64,000 nt of DNA from Paracoccus amoyensis (GCF_014490725.1 NZ_JACOQL010000001.1:868001-932000); one strand, 5' to 3'; shown: positions 7,639 through 17,357, numbered from the stretch's first letter. Program-made: numbers and translations. Notes: generated from the letters alone by a model not told the origin.

Positions 7639-8388
7639 TCAATTGCTTTGCAGTGATGCGCAGGGATCGTCGCGCGTCGCGGTCGGGACGATCCGCGTTT
7701 CGTCGAATGGCATGTCGGGCTCGCCCTCGACGAAGCCGATGGAGTGAGTGGTCACGCCGGGCGCGGTCTTGGCGATCACGGCTGGCACGCCCCAATCGGT
7801 GCGAGCATGTCCGTTGCCGGCGATCACGGCAACAGGCGGGCCATAGGTCTGCAACGCCTCTAGTGCCGCCCGGGCGAAAACCGCGTCGCGATAGCGCTGG
7901 ACGACCACCATGCCTGCCATGGTTTCCAGCGGCATCGCCTCGCAATGCGCCTGGAATTGAAGCTGTTCGCGCGCCGATTGCTGATCGGCGGGCAGAGGCT
8001 GGTCAAGGCCGAACCGGGCCGCGTCGGCCCCGAACTGCGCGGCGGCGCCGTCGCTGTAAACTGCAGAAATCGTATCGCGCGGCGCGGCGGCGCCGATGAT
8101 GCGTGCCTCGCCAAGGGCTTCGATAATCGGCTGATAGATTGGGAAATCCCGCCATCCGCTGGTCTCCCAAGCCTCGGCGATGACGCTGCGATCTGCATCG
8201 GCTTTCGCGGCCTCATCGGCGGTCAGCATCTCGAATACGACGGCGGTCGGTTTCAGCGCGCGCAGTTCCTCTGCCTGCCCAAGATGGGCGTCTGCATTAT
8301 CGTGAACTTCGCCAAGGATCACGATATCCGCCTGCGTCTCTGCGAGAGCAGGCCCAGCAAGGCAAAGCAGCAAAGCGGCAACGCGCAT
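7639..8388 (-). CDS. ChaN family heme-associated exported protein
   Basis: 249 residues with a signal peptide (ALLLCLAGPALA) and a ChaN/DUF399 domain starting at DIVILGEVHDNADAH and ending near VIAGNGHARTDWGVP. ChaN of Campylobacter jejuni is an iron-regulated protein that binds heme in the cell envelope. The signal peptide has a Cys at residue 9 but no convincing lipobox before the mature start, so the protein may be soluble in the periplasm. It lies 11 bases downstream of hmuV in the heme operon, which supports a role in storing or passing heme. Confidence 0.85.
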   Translation of the reverse strand: MRVAALLLCLAGPALAETQADIVILGEVHDNADAHLGQAEELRALKPTAVVFEMLTADEAAKADADRSVIAEAWETSGWRDFPIYQPIIEALGEARIIGAAAPRDTISAVYSDGAAAQFGADAARFGLDQPLPADQQSAREQLQFQAHCEAMPLETMAGMVVVQRYRDAVFARAALEALQTYGPPVAVIAGNGHARTDWGVPAVIAKTAPGVTTHSIGFVEGEPDMPFDETRIVPTATRDDPCASLQSN

Positions 8389-8399
8389 GGTCAGTTCCT

Positions 8400-9182
8400 T
8401 TAGGCAGAGGCCACGTGAGGCAGGATATAGGGGATACCGTCCTGCGGCGGGGCCGAGACGCGCAAGTCGCAGCCATAGGCGCGCGACAATATGTCGTCGG
8501 TTAGCACCTCGCAGGGCGTGCCGAAGGCAAGCATCCGGCCCTCGGCCAGAATCGCCACCCGATCCGCATAGATCGCGGTCAGGTTCAAATCATGCATCAC
8601 GGCGATCACACCACCGCCCGCGCGGGCGAAGTCGCGGGCGATCTGCATGACCTGCAACTGGTGCGCGATGTCGAGGCTGGAGACCGGCTCATCAAGCAAC
8701 AGCCAGCGCGGCAGCCCGTCCTCGACCGGGGCCCAGACCTGCGCCAGCACGCGCGCCAGCATGACGCGCTGCGCCTCACCCCCTGACAATTCGTGGAATT
8801 CCCGCTCGGCATAATGTGCAAGGCCCACCCGCGCCAGCGCCCGCATGGGCACCGTGGGGCAATCGCCGGCGGTGCCGGATTGCAGGCCAAGACGGACAAC
8901 CTCTATGACGGTAAAAGGAAAGGCGAGGCGCGACTGCTGCGGAAGAACCGCGCGTTGCGCCGCCAGTTCCCAAGGCTTCATCCCGCCGATATCCCGGCCG
9001 TTAAGGCTGACTTGGCCGGTGAAGGGCAGCGAGGCGGTGATCGCGCCCAGCAATGTCGACTTGCCCGAACCGTTGGGGCCGACGATGGCCGTGACCTTGC
9101 CGGGCTGCGCGGTCAGGTCTATGCCCCGCAGCACCTCTTGGCGGCCATAGGAGACGCGGATGCTTTCGGCGATCAGGCTCAT
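8400..9182 (-). CDS. hmuV: Heme ABC transporter ATP-binding protein HmuV
   Basis: 260-residue ABC ATPase with Walker A GPNGSGKST, Q-loop region VLPQQSRLAFPF, signature LSGGEAQRVMLARVLAQ, Walker B RWLLLDEP and H-loop VMHDLNL. It powers heme import across the inner membrane together with HmuU. I start it at ATG 9182, which overlaps the hmuU stop (ATGA), rather than the earlier in-frame ATG at 9218 inside hmuU. The AVxPQQSxLxFPF stretch is typical of the heme/siderophore (FecE/BtuD) subfamily. Confidence 0.93.
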   Translation of the reverse strand: MSLIAESIRVSYGRQEVLRGIDLTAQPGKVTAIVGPNGSGKSTLLGAITASLPFTGQVSLNGRDIGGMKPWELAAQRAVLPQQSRLAFPFTVIEVVRLGLQSGTAGDCPTVPMRALARVGLAHYAEREFHELSGGEAQRVMLARVLAQVWAPVEDGLPRWLLLDEPVSSLDIAHQLQVMQIARDFARAGGGVIAVMHDLNLTAIYADRVAILAEGRMLAFGTPCEVLTDDILSRAYGCDLRVSAPPQDGIPYILPHVASA

Positions 9183-10246
9183 TGTTCGACCAGCCCCCGA
9201 CGCGTCAACAGAATCCACAGGAACACCGGCGCGCCCAGAATGGCGGTGACTATGCCGATAGGCAACTCAGCCGGCGCGATGATGACGCGCGCGATCACAT
9301 CGGCAAGGATCAACAGGGTCGCGCCGAGCAGGGCGGCATTCGGTAGCAGGGTCCGGTGATCAGGCCCCGAGGCAAGGCGCAGCAGATGCGGCACGACGAT
9401 GCCGACAAAGCCGATCCCGCCCGAAACCGCCACCGCCGCGCCCGTAGCCCCCGCGACCGAAAGGACGGCGATGGATTTCATCCGTTGCACGTCGCTTCCG
9501 ATATGGGCCGCGGTGGCCTCGCCCAATGCCAGCCCGTTCAGGCCACGCCCCAACATCATGGCCGCGCCGATGGCAAGCGTGATGAGGGGCGTGGCGGCCA
9601 AGACCTTGGCCCAGCTTGCCCCCGCAAGCGATCCCATCTGCCAAAAGGTCAGATCGCGAAGCTGCTGGTCATCGGCCATATAGACCAGCACCCCGGACGC
9701 CGCACCCGACAAGGCGCCCAGCGCAATCCCCGCCAGCAGCATCGTGGCGACCGAGGTGCGCCCGTGACGCGTCGAGACACGGTAGAGCAGGATGGTGGTG
9801 CCAAGCGCAAAAAGAAAGGCAGCAATGGGAGTTAGATAGTTGCCGGTCAGGCCGGTGATCCAGACTGGCAGCAGCCCCCCAAGCACGATGGAAACAATCG
9901 CGCCAAGACCGGCGGTCATGCTGATTCCGACGATGCCGGGATCGGCCAGCGGGTTGCGAAACAGGCCTTGCATGACCGTGCCCGAGACGGCCAACGCCCC
10001 ACCCACAAGCACACCCATGGCCAGTCGCGGCAGGCGGATGTCGATCAGGACCACCCGCTCCATATGGCTCAGCGCCTCTCCCTGCGCCAGCTTGCTAAGC
10101 ATGGCCGACAGTGTCACATCCGTCGCGCCCACCTGCAGGCTTGTGATACTGGCCAGGATCAGCGCACCGGCCAGAAGCCAATGCAGGGTCCGGGCCCGTG
10201 CAAAACGGTCGCGCGAAGGTGCGGCGGTATCGGCCAATGTCGCCAC
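9179..10246 (-). CDS. hmuU: Heme ABC transporter permease HmuU
   Basis: A 355-residue FecCD-family permease with about nine to ten membrane helices. Landmarks are DIRLPRLAMGVLVGGALAVSG (the PR-x-L helix), FRNPLADPGIVGIS, and near the C terminus FVGIVVPHLLR followed by LPIGIVTAILGAPVFLWIL. The PH-x-LR motif is the coupling helix contacting HmuV. It sits between hmuT and hmuV with almost no spacing, as in other hmu operons. The length matches the family. Confidence 0.94.
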   Translation of the reverse strand: MATLADTAAPSRDRFARARTLHWLLAGALILASITSLQVGATDVTLSAMLSKLAQGEALSHMERVVLIDIRLPRLAMGVLVGGALAVSGTVMQGLFRNPLADPGIVGISMTAGLGAIVSIVLGGLLPVWITGLTGNYLTPIAAFLFALGTTILLYRVSTRHGRTSVATMLLAGIALGALSGAASGVLVYMADDQQLRDLTFWQMGSLAGASWAKVLAATPLITLAIGAAMMLGRGLNGLALGEATAAHIGSDVQRMKSIAVLSVAGATGAAVAVSGGIGFVGIVVPHLLRLASGPDHRTLLPNAALLGATLLILADVIARVIIAPAELPIGIVTAILGAPVFLWILLTRRGLVEQ

Positions 10247-10248
10247 CC

Positions 10249-11127
10249 CTACGCGCCGCCGTCGTAAAGCGCATCATTCAACTGGCGAACTGCTTCGGCC
10301 GTCCGGGGGCCAAAGCCCAGAAGCAGCAGCCCGTCGATGCGAACCGAAGCCCGTGTTTCGGCGGCGGGGGTCAGTTTGATGGCTGGCATCGCGAAAAGCT
10401 GGTCATCCGCTGCGCCATGGTCGTCACCTCGGTCCATCATCAGGATGACATCAGGCGCGGCGAGGCCCACGGCCTCGTCAGTGATCTGCTTGTATCCCTC
10501 GTAATCGCTGATCGCATTCACCCCGCCCGCCATGCGGATGATCGCATCAGCAGACGTTCCTGTCCCCGAGGCGTTGATCTTGCCATCCTGCGTGGAGATG
10601 ACGAACAGAACCCGCTTTTTCGATCCCTCCGGTCGCTCCGCATCCTGCGTTGCAGCCGCCAGCGCCGCCTTGACCTCGGCGGCCAGTTCATCGGCGCGGT
10701 CCGGCACGCCAAGGGCATCGCCGACGACATCGATTTTCTGCAAGATCCCGTCGGCAGTGAACGCCTCGGGCACCTCGATGAACTCCACATCCGCCGCGCG
10801 GATGACCTCCAGCGCCTCGGGCGGACCCGCGCCCTCTTCCGAGATGATCAGCGAGGGACCGACCGACAAAACACCCTCAGGCGAAAGCGCCCGCATATAG
10901 CCGACATCGGGAAGCTCCGTCACCTCGGGCGGATAGGTCGAGGTCGTATCGCGCGCCTTCAGCCTGTGACCCTGCCCAAGCGCCACGATAATCTCTGTGA
11001 CCGAGCCGCCGATTGACAGAACGTCCGGCTGCGGGTCCGTCTGCGCGGCCTCTTGGGCGCTGACCGGCCATGCCAGCGTGGTTGCGATCGCCGTCAGGCC
11101 GGCCATGATATGTCGCCGCCGCATCAT
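10249..11127 (-). CDS. hmuT: Periplasmic heme-binding protein HmuT
   Basis: 292 residues: signal peptide (MMRRRHIMAGLTAIATTLA, cleavage after VSA), then a periplasmic binding-protein fold with DVLSIGGSVTEIIVALGQG and GYMRALSPEGVLSVGPSLI. The Tyr in GYMRALSPEGVLS is the position used to bind heme iron in the HmuT/ShuT family. The start overlaps the hmuS stop (ATGA), which gives a shorter, cleaner signal peptide than the ATG at 11175. It delivers heme to HmuUV. Confidence 0.92.
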   Translation of the reverse strand: MMRRRHIMAGLTAIATTLAWPVSAQEAAQTDPQPDVLSIGGSVTEIIVALGQGHRLKARDTTSTYPPEVTELPDVGYMRALSPEGVLSVGPSLIISEEGAGPPEALEVIRAADVEFIEVPEAFTADGILQKIDVVGDALGVPDRADELAAEVKAALAAATQDAERPEGSKKRVLFVISTQDGKINASGTGTSADAIIRMAGGVNAISDYEGYKQITDEAVGLAAPDVILMMDRGDDHGAADDQLFAMPAIKLTPAAETRASVRIDGLLLLGFGPRTAEAVRQLNDALYDGGA

Positions 11128-12182
11128 ACCGGCACCGATGTCAGCGAGGGCAGGTCGTTCACGATGTGGCCCCATTCGGCGCGTGAATCGCGCCCCTCCT
11201 TGCCGACGCCGAAGACCTGAAAGATCAGCCCGCCCTCTGCATCGAAGGCCTCGACCGATACGGCCGGACCGCGTTGCGTGGGTTTATCCACCGCCCAGAC
11301 CTCGGCCACCTTGTCCAAGCGCAGATGCAGGTTGAAGCCGGGGTCCATCACGTTCTGCCACGGCCCCATCGGAGTCAGCGTCCTGATCGGGCCGGTATGG
11401 ATCTGGATGCAACCGCGATTGCCGACAAAGACCATCACCTCGATCCCCGCGCGCTGAACGGCGTTCAGCATGGCATCGACGGCCCTGACTTCCAGCGCCC
11501 GCACGAATGGCTCGCCCGCAACCCGATAGGCCCCAAGACGGTTCATCTTCAGCTTTGAACACAGCCGCAGGAACTGATGGGTGTCGGTCAGGCGCTTCCA
11601 TTCGTCACGCAGGATATCGGCCTTTTCAGGACGGGATTTCGCCCCCTCGAGCGGCCGGCGCGGCTCTACTTCCAGCACATCGGACTGATCGGGCAGCGAG
11701 AGACTGGCGACGATTCCGCCCCACTCGGCATGGTTCGACCCCTCGCGCAGATGGATCTTGTGGACCGCATCGCCCGCCGCGTCGAAGACCTGCAACGACC
11801 GGCGCGGGGCTTTGCCGGCCTCTGCTTCCGCCTCTACCGCATAGGCATGCACCCAATGCGACGGAAAGATACGCAGGTCAATATTCTCGGTTAGCGTCAT
11901 GGCCGCGTGTTCGCCGGGGTGATAATTCCCGTATTCGCCAACCTTTTCATGCACGCAGGCCTCGACACGCGTCAGTGCCATGACCTCGCCCAGCCTCTCG
12001 GCCGCCGCGATGATCTGGTCGGGATGCGCCGCGATCCGCGTTGCGCCCTGCCCGACACCTGCCGCGACAAGCTGCGCCTCAGAGATGTTCAGCGCATTCG
12101 CGGCGTCGCGGGCACGAAGCTTTGGATTCCCGGCCAGAAAATCGCGAATATCCTGCGGGTGTGTGGCGGCCTGATCTGACAT
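11124..12182 (-). CDS. hmuS: Cytoplasmic hemin-handling factor HmuS
   Basis: 352 residues made of two HemS/ChuX-like repeats; the repeat endings NHAEWGGIVASL and SRAEWGHIVNDL mark the duplication. Proteins of this family bind heme in the cytoplasm and help degrade or hand it on. The His in DTHQFLRL near the domain boundary matches the proximal heme ligand of HemS/ChuS. The start ATG 12182 has AAGG six bases upstream; the frame is open much further up (to 12638) but that part reads into the hmuR leader. It is the first gene of the hmuSTUV-chaN run, divergent from hmuR. Confidence 0.92.
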   Translation of the reverse strand: MSDQAATHPQDIRDFLAGNPKLRARDAANALNISEAQLVAAGVGQGATRIAAHPDQIIAAAERLGEVMALTRVEACVHEKVGEYGNYHPGEHAAMTLTENIDLRIFPSHWVHAYAVEAEAEAGKAPRRSLQVFDAAGDAVHKIHLREGSNHAEWGGIVASLSLPDQSDVLEVEPRRPLEGAKSRPEKADILRDEWKRLTDTHQFLRLCSKLKMNRLGAYRVAGEPFVRALEVRAVDAMLNAVQRAGIEVMVFVGNRGCIQIHTGPIRTLTPMGPWQNVMDPGFNLHLRLDKVAEVWAVDKPTQRGPAVSVEAFDAEGGLIFQVFGVGKEGRDSRAEWGHIVNDLPSLTSVPV

Positions 12183-12379
12183 GTTCATCCTTGGGTTGCA
12201 AACCTCCGATGGCTGCGCAGTGACCTGGTCTCGCATGGCTCTCGAATTTATCTTGACTGTTTTAGTCTGATTAAGATAGGGCTGCAAGCCGTCGCGATAG
12301 GCCTTGTCGCCACAACAACAACAATTCCCTGCGCCAGCCCCTGCAAGCAACGGCCCTGACCCCTGAAGGACGGCGCAAT
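12183..12379. promoter_or_regulatory. Shared hmuS/hmuR control region with dyad
   Basis: The divergent intergenic region holds, at 12250-12277, an AT-rich block with nested inverted elements: GACT-N5-AGTC inside ATCTT...AAGAT. Read on the plus strand it includes TTGACT, a fair -35 box for hmuR. It also contains TGA-N9-TCT, one mismatch from the iron-rhodo box (TGA-N9-TCA) known from alphaproteobacterial iron regulation. Iron- or heme-dependent control of both transcripts from here is an inference. Confidence 0.5.
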
Positions 12380-14434
12380 ATGTCAACCCAATTCCTGCGC
12401 GGCACGACCGCACTTGTCTGCCTGGCAATGGCTTTTCCGGCCTTTGCGCAGGACGATACCGATCCCGGCTTTCTTGGCACGCTGGTGCTGACTGGTGGCA
12501 AGCGCGATCTGACATATGGCACCGCGCTGTCGCGCACCGTCGTCGGCGAAGAGGAAATTCAGGACCGTCAGGCCAGCACCGTTGCGCAACTGATCGATTC
12601 GGTTCCCGGCGTGAGCCTGGTGAATGGCACCACGCCACAGGGATCGGGCATCAACATCCGCGGCTTTGGCGCCAACACGACCTATGGCTCGGACCAGAAA
12701 ATCGCGGTGCAGATCGACGGCGCCAGCGTCGGCTCGGAAGAGCTTTACCGCATCGGCACGCAACTCTTCACCGACCCGCTGCTGTACCGAGAGGTCGAGG
12801 TGCTGCGGGGAACCATTGGCAGCTTTGCCTATGGCTCTGGCATCGTGGGCGGCGTCGTGCTGATGGAGACCAAGGATGCCAGCGACTTCACCGGTGGCGT
12901 TCCGGGCTTTGGCGGATCTCAGACCTTCGAGTTTGCGTCGAATGGCAATGGCCGGGTCAGTTCGACCAACCTTGCCTGGATGCCGAATGAACAGGCCGAA
13001 TTCCTGATGAACTACACCTGGCGCGATTTCGATGATCTGGAAGCAGGCAACGGGACCACGATCGGCAACAGCGCGTTCAACACGCCCTCCTATCTTGCAA
13101 AGGGCCGCTTCACCTTTGGCCAGGATGATGCGCATTCGCTGACCCTCAGCCATTCGCGCACCGTCGCTGACGACAAGGACGTGCCCTATGACCAGTTCGA
13201 CACGACGGCGGGATCCTTTGGCCGCGTCGATCGGATAACGGACACGCGGCAGACCGCGCTGGAATACCGATTTGACCCCGCAAGTGACCTGATAGACCTG
13301 CGCGCGAACCTGTCCTACGCGGATCAGCAGATCGACGCGACCTATATCGACGGCAGTTCACCCTTCCAGGCCGGGCAGCCGGTCGCGGTCTTCTGCGCCA
13401 ACCCGTTCTTCGGAGTGATCTGCGCCGACAACAAATATGAGACGACCAAGCTGAACGTGTCGAACCGTGCGTTGTTCTCGACCGGCGCGGTCGAGCACGA
13501 CATGCTGGCCGGGATCGAGGCGATCCGCAAAAAGCGGCTTGATGCGCCTGCAGCACCGGGAGGCACCGACCGACGGATCGCGGCCTATGTCATCGACAAA
13601 ATGACGGTCAGCAATGTGACCATCACACCGGCGCTGCGCTATGAAACATCAACCATTGAAAGCGCCGTGCCACTGACCGGCTTTCCCAACAGCTATGACA
13701 AAGACGCGTTGATGGGCGGTCTGGCCTTGGCCTATGATTTTGGCAACGGCCTGTCGGTCTTCGGCTCAGCCGCCTATACCGAGGGGCTTCCACTGATCGA
13801 CGATCTTGGCGCGACCCCAACCTCGCAAGCGCGGCTGGATACGACCGAAAAGTCGCGGACCTTCGAACTCGGGGCGGAATACTCGGGTGAGGAGGTCTTC
13901 GCCCAAGGCGACACGTTCACGATCCGCGGGAACCTCTACCAGACCAAGTTGTGGGATGTGACCAGCTACACCGTTGCCGGTTCCACATCGACCGATCTCG
14001 ACAGCGTCGAGACACGTGGATTCGAACTGGAAGCCTCTTATGGCTCGGCCACCGGCTTCTATGTCGATCTGGCCGGTCATCTGGGTGAAGGGACCGAGTA
14101 CAATCCCGACGGAACCAGTGCGGTCTGGCGCAACGGCGCCGCCGACCGGGTACAACTCACCTTGGGCAGGAAGTGGGATGACCGCCTTGATCTGAGCTGG
14201 GAGGTCGTGCACACCGCAGACCAGCGCGACGCGCTTGGCGTCGATCTGCCGGACAGCACCATCCACAACCTTCGCGCCACATGGAAGCCCGAGGCACAGG
14301 GCTGGCTTGATGGCACCGCCGTCCGCTTCGGCCTGGAGAACGCCTTCGACAAAGACTATGTCGGCCACCTTTCCTCGCCGACCCGCAAGGCACCGGGCCG
14401 CTCGTTCAAGGTCTCGCTGACCAAGTCCTTCTGA
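12380..14434 (+). CDS. hmuR: TonB-dependent heme receptor HmuR
   Basis: 684-residue outer-membrane receptor: signal peptide (LVCLAMAFPAFA), a TonB-box-like GTLVLTGG, a plug (TVAQLIDSVPGVSLVNGT, then INIRGFG) and a barrel ending in Phe (VSLTKSF). Divergent from hmuS, so heme is the likely ligand. A Cys pair in one predicted outer loop (VFCANPFFGVIC) could form a disulfide. The ribosome site AAGGACG lies about ten bases before the ATG. Typical heme-receptor FRAP and NPNL motifs are not evident, as in several alphaproteobacterial heme receptors. Confidence 0.9.
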   Translation: MSTQFLRGTTALVCLAMAFPAFAQDDTDPGFLGTLVLTGGKRDLTYGTALSRTVVGEEEIQDRQASTVAQLIDSVPGVSLVNGTTPQGSGINIRGFGANTTYGSDQKIAVQIDGASVGSEELYRIGTQLFTDPLLYREVEVLRGTIGSFAYGSGIVGGVVLMETKDASDFTGGVPGFGGSQTFEFASNGNGRVSSTNLAWMPNEQAEFLMNYTWRDFDDLEAGNGTTIGNSAFNTPSYLAKGRFTFGQDDAHSLTLSHSRTVADDKDVPYDQFDTTAGSFGRVDRITDTRQTALEYRFDPASDLIDLRANLSYADQQIDATYIDGSSPFQAGQPVAVFCANPFFGVICADNKYETTKLNVSNRALFSTGAVEHDMLAGIEAIRKKRLDAPAAPGGTDRRIAAYVIDKMTVSNVTITPALRYETSTIESAVPLTGFPNSYDKDALMGGLALAYDFGNGLSVFGSAAYTEGLPLIDDLGATPTSQARLDTTEKSRTFELGAEYSGEEVFAQGDTFTIRGNLYQTKLWDVTSYTVAGSTSTDLDSVETRGFELEASYGSATGFYVDLAGHLGEGTEYNPDGTSAVWRNGAADRVQLTLGRKWDDRLDLSWEVVHTADQRDALGVDLPDSTIHNLRATWKPEAQGWLDGTAVRFGLENAFDKDYVGHLSSPTRKAPGRSFKVSLTKSF

Positions 14435-14460
14435 TCGGCGCAAAGACGACGATTGCGGAG

Positions 14461-14595
14461 ATGGCACGACGTGCTGGCAGGTTTACAACCGGCGCAAGAA
14501 GCTGCGGTCAGATGCGCATGAAGGTTCCGAAGCTGCGGCGACAGACCTTTGAAACGGCGATCATCGAACGGTATCAGCGCCGGGAGCGACCATAG
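14461..14595 (+). mobile_element. IS256-family transposase remnant
   Basis: 45 codons starting ATGGCACGACG and ending TAG encode KVPKLRRQTFETAIIERYQRRE, the well-known N-terminal third landmark of IS256/mutator transposases. Everything before and after is missing, including the DDE catalytic residues. The fragment ends inside the truncated integrase remnant, so the two pieces were joined by a deletion. No terminal inverted repeats are visible. Confidence 0.75.
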
Positions 14596-15220
14596 GCGAT
14601 GCCGGGATTGAAATCGGCAGGATTGTCGGAGATGTCATAGTCCAACTTGGCAAGTTCAAAGATCTCGCGGATCCGGCCAAGCGTGCGCTTTGCCGTTTCG
14701 TGTTTGCCATGCCAGATCGGTCGCAATGCCTCGACAACCTCTCGACGCTCGATCTGCCCGATGGGCCGCTCGGCAAGAGTAGGAAACGCGTAGGTCTCGA
14801 TCGTCGTCCAGTTCTGGGCGATGTGCTTGCCATTCTTCAGGCCGCCCCGCTTGCGGTCGAACCAGACCCGCGCGACGCCCCGGAATGGGGTTTCAGAGCG
14901 GGAGGCTCTGCCAACGACGGCGATTGCGGGTCGGCAATGTCGCCCTGCAGTGCTACCCGGATCTGCTCTGCCGACCAGCCGCGCGATGCCTGCATACGAA
15001 CCCAGACTGCGGTGTCACGCGCCTGCCTGAGGCTGACTTTCGGAAAATCATCGAGATTGATCCAGACACGCCGGCGCTGACCGTCGGTGACCGCGATCTG
15101 GACCTGAAAGCCCTTCTTTCCCGACGGATAGAGCCTCTGATAGTGGTCATTGCCATCGCTGAGGCGTTCCTGGCTGAAGCCGAACTTGGCGGCTTCGACT
15201 TGTTTGACAGTAAGGTTCAT
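14574..15220 (-). pseudogene. Tyrosine-type integrase, truncated and frameshifted
   Basis: The N-terminal part is the DUF4102 arm-binding domain (LTVKQVEAAKFG, LYPSGKKGFQVQIAV) preceded by a strong ribosome site (AAGGAGA) before ATG 15220. Near 14890-14900 the frame changes, and the core-binding domain continues in another frame (FRGVARVWFDRKRGG, then LGRIREIFELAKLDYD). It stops at 14574 with no catalytic domain (no R-H-R-Y). Integrases of this type move genomic islands at tRNA genes. This copy is dead and points to an old island boundary. Confidence 0.82.
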
Positions 15221-15759
15221 CGTCTTCTCCTTCTGGGTGCTACCCGGACTGAGAAAGGGTATCCAAGCGTGCTGCGCTTGCCTAAATCCGCATGCAGCCG
15301 ATTGAGGCCGAATGACAGAAGTAATTTATCAATTACAGCAAGTTGAATGACGGAATTGATGCTTATCGAGGTCGCATGACGGCAGACCTTGGACTTCACC
15401 GCCTCCGCCAAGGCCGACAACCTATCCTGTTTGATGGATATTTGTTCTGCGCGCCGCAGATTTTATCGACACCACCTGCCTGTAGCGGAATTCATCTGCG
15501 TTTCCGCGCACTGTATTCTGGATGTGACGACGCTTGGCCAAAGAAAAACCAGCTGGACCAAAATATTCGCGTCAAGCGTTGAATCCGTTGGCATTGTGGT
15601 GGTCGTAGCATCGATGTTTGCGCAATCGACGGGCAAAAATACCAAGTTAAGTCAGTATTTCTGTCAGATTTTCACTTGCACCGTAATGGGCTTTGCCGCA
15701 AATTCTGCGCACTTCGCGCCATTTTGTATTGGCGCTAAAAACATCTCTGGGAGGTTACG
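15221..15759. other. Intergenic region upstream of the dpp operon
   Basis: 539 bases, somewhat AT-richer than the surroundings. It holds the upstream side of the integrase remnant and the promoter of dppA. A 124-codon plus frame (15389-15763) looks non-coding: odd composition, no family, and overlapping the dppA start. The dppA ribosome site GGGAGG is at 15749-15754. I see no tRNA or clear attachment repeat. Confidence 0.5.
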
Positions 15760-17357
15760 TTGAAAATTCGCACCCTGATGACCGCATCAGCCTTTGCCTT
15801 GATTGCGGCTGCCCCGCTTTCGGCGAAGACCTTTGTTTATTGCTCGGAAGGCTCGCCCGAAGGCTTTGATCCGGCGCCCTACACCTCGGGCACGACCTTT
15901 GACGCGGCCGCGCATACCGTTTACAACCGCCTGACCGAATTCAAACCCGGCACGACCGAAGTCGAGCCTAGCCTGGCCGAAAGCTGGGACGTGTCCGAAG
16001 ATGGCAAGGAATACACCTTCCACCTGCGCAAGGGCGTCAAGTTCCACTCGAACGACCAGTTCACGCCGACCCGTGACTTCAACGCCGATGACGTGATTTT
16101 CAGCTATACCCGTCAGGCTGATACGGAAAGCCCGTGGCATCAGTATATTCCGGGTATCACCTATGAATATTACAGCTCGATGTCGATGGACAAGCTGATC
16201 GAGAAGATCGAGAAGATCGACGACTATACCGTCAAGATCACGCTGACCTCGCCCGAGGCACCCTTTATCGCCAATACCGCGATGCCCTTCCTGTCCATCG
16301 CGTCCAAGGAATATGCAGATCAGCTGGACGCTGCAGGCACGCGCGAAGGGCTGAACAACACGCCCATCGGCACCGGCCCGTTCCAGTTCGTCGCCTATCA
16401 GAAAGACGCGGTGATCCGTTACAAGAAGAACGCCGATTACTGGGGCGAAGCGCCGAAAATCGACGATCTGGTCTTTGCGATCACGCCCGACGCTCGGTCC
16501 GCCTGCAAAAGCTCAGCGCGGGTGAATGTCACCTGATGCCCTACCCCTCGCCCGCCGATCTCGAGACGATCCGCAACAACCCGGATCTGAAGATGGACGA
16601 GCAGTCGGGTCTGAACGTGGGCTATCTGGCCTATAACACCACCATCGCCCCGTTCGACAACCCGCAGGTCCGCAAGGCGCTGAACATGGCGATCGACAAG
16701 ACCGCCTTGATCGACGGCGTTTATCAGGGCAGCGCCGAAGTCGCCAAGAACCCGATCCCACCGACCATGTGGAGCTATAACGACGCGGTTCAGGACGACG
16801 AATACAACCCCGAAGAAGCCAAGAAGATGCTGGAAGAAGCGGGCGTGACCGATCTTAACATGCAGATCTGGGCAATGCCGGTGCAGCGCCCCTACATGCC
16901 CAACGCGCGTCGCGCGGCGGAAATGATGCAGTCGGACTTTGCCAAGGTCGGCGTCAACGCCGAGATCGTGTCCTATGAATGGGGCGAATATCTGGCCAAG
17001 TCGATGGAACCCGGTCGTGAAGGCGCCGTGATTCTGGGCTGGACCGGCGACAATGGCGACCCGGACAACTTCCTGTCGGTTCTGCTGTCCTGTGCCAGCG
17101 CAACCGAAGGCGGCGCAAACCGTGCTTTCTGGTGCAACGAAGAATTCTCGGACCTGCTGGCCAAGGCGAAAGCCAGCAGCGATGTCGCAGAGCGCACCAA
17201 GCTTTATGAAGAAGCACAGGTGATCTTCAAGGATCAGGCACCATGGGCCACGCTGGCGCATTCGACGCAATATGTGCCGATGTCCAAGAATGTGACCGGT
17301 TTCGTGCAATCGCCGCTTGGTGATTACACCTTCGCTACGGTAGATATTACCGAATAA
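15760..17357 (+). pseudogene. dppA: Dipeptide-binding protein DppA with a one-base frameshift
   Basis: Two adjacent frames together match E. coli DppA along the full length: signal peptide, [32 protein letters not shown], then after the break MPYPSPADLETI, MWSYNDAVQDDEYNPEEAKK and GWTGDNGDPDNF. Frame one leaves the family after FAITPDA at about 16493, where GAC GCT CGG is found and GAC GCC TCG is expected. One C seems to be missing, and the correct sequence resumes in the +1 frame. Start is TTG 15760 with GGGAGG upstream. The rest of the operon is intact, so a sequencing or assembly error is as likely as a real mutation. The protein would bind di-/tripeptides in the periplasm. Confidence 0.9.

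Noticed and set aside
15389-15763. 124-codon plus frame in the dpp leader
   Set aside because: Overlaps the dppA start and ribosome site; odd residue make-up and no known family.
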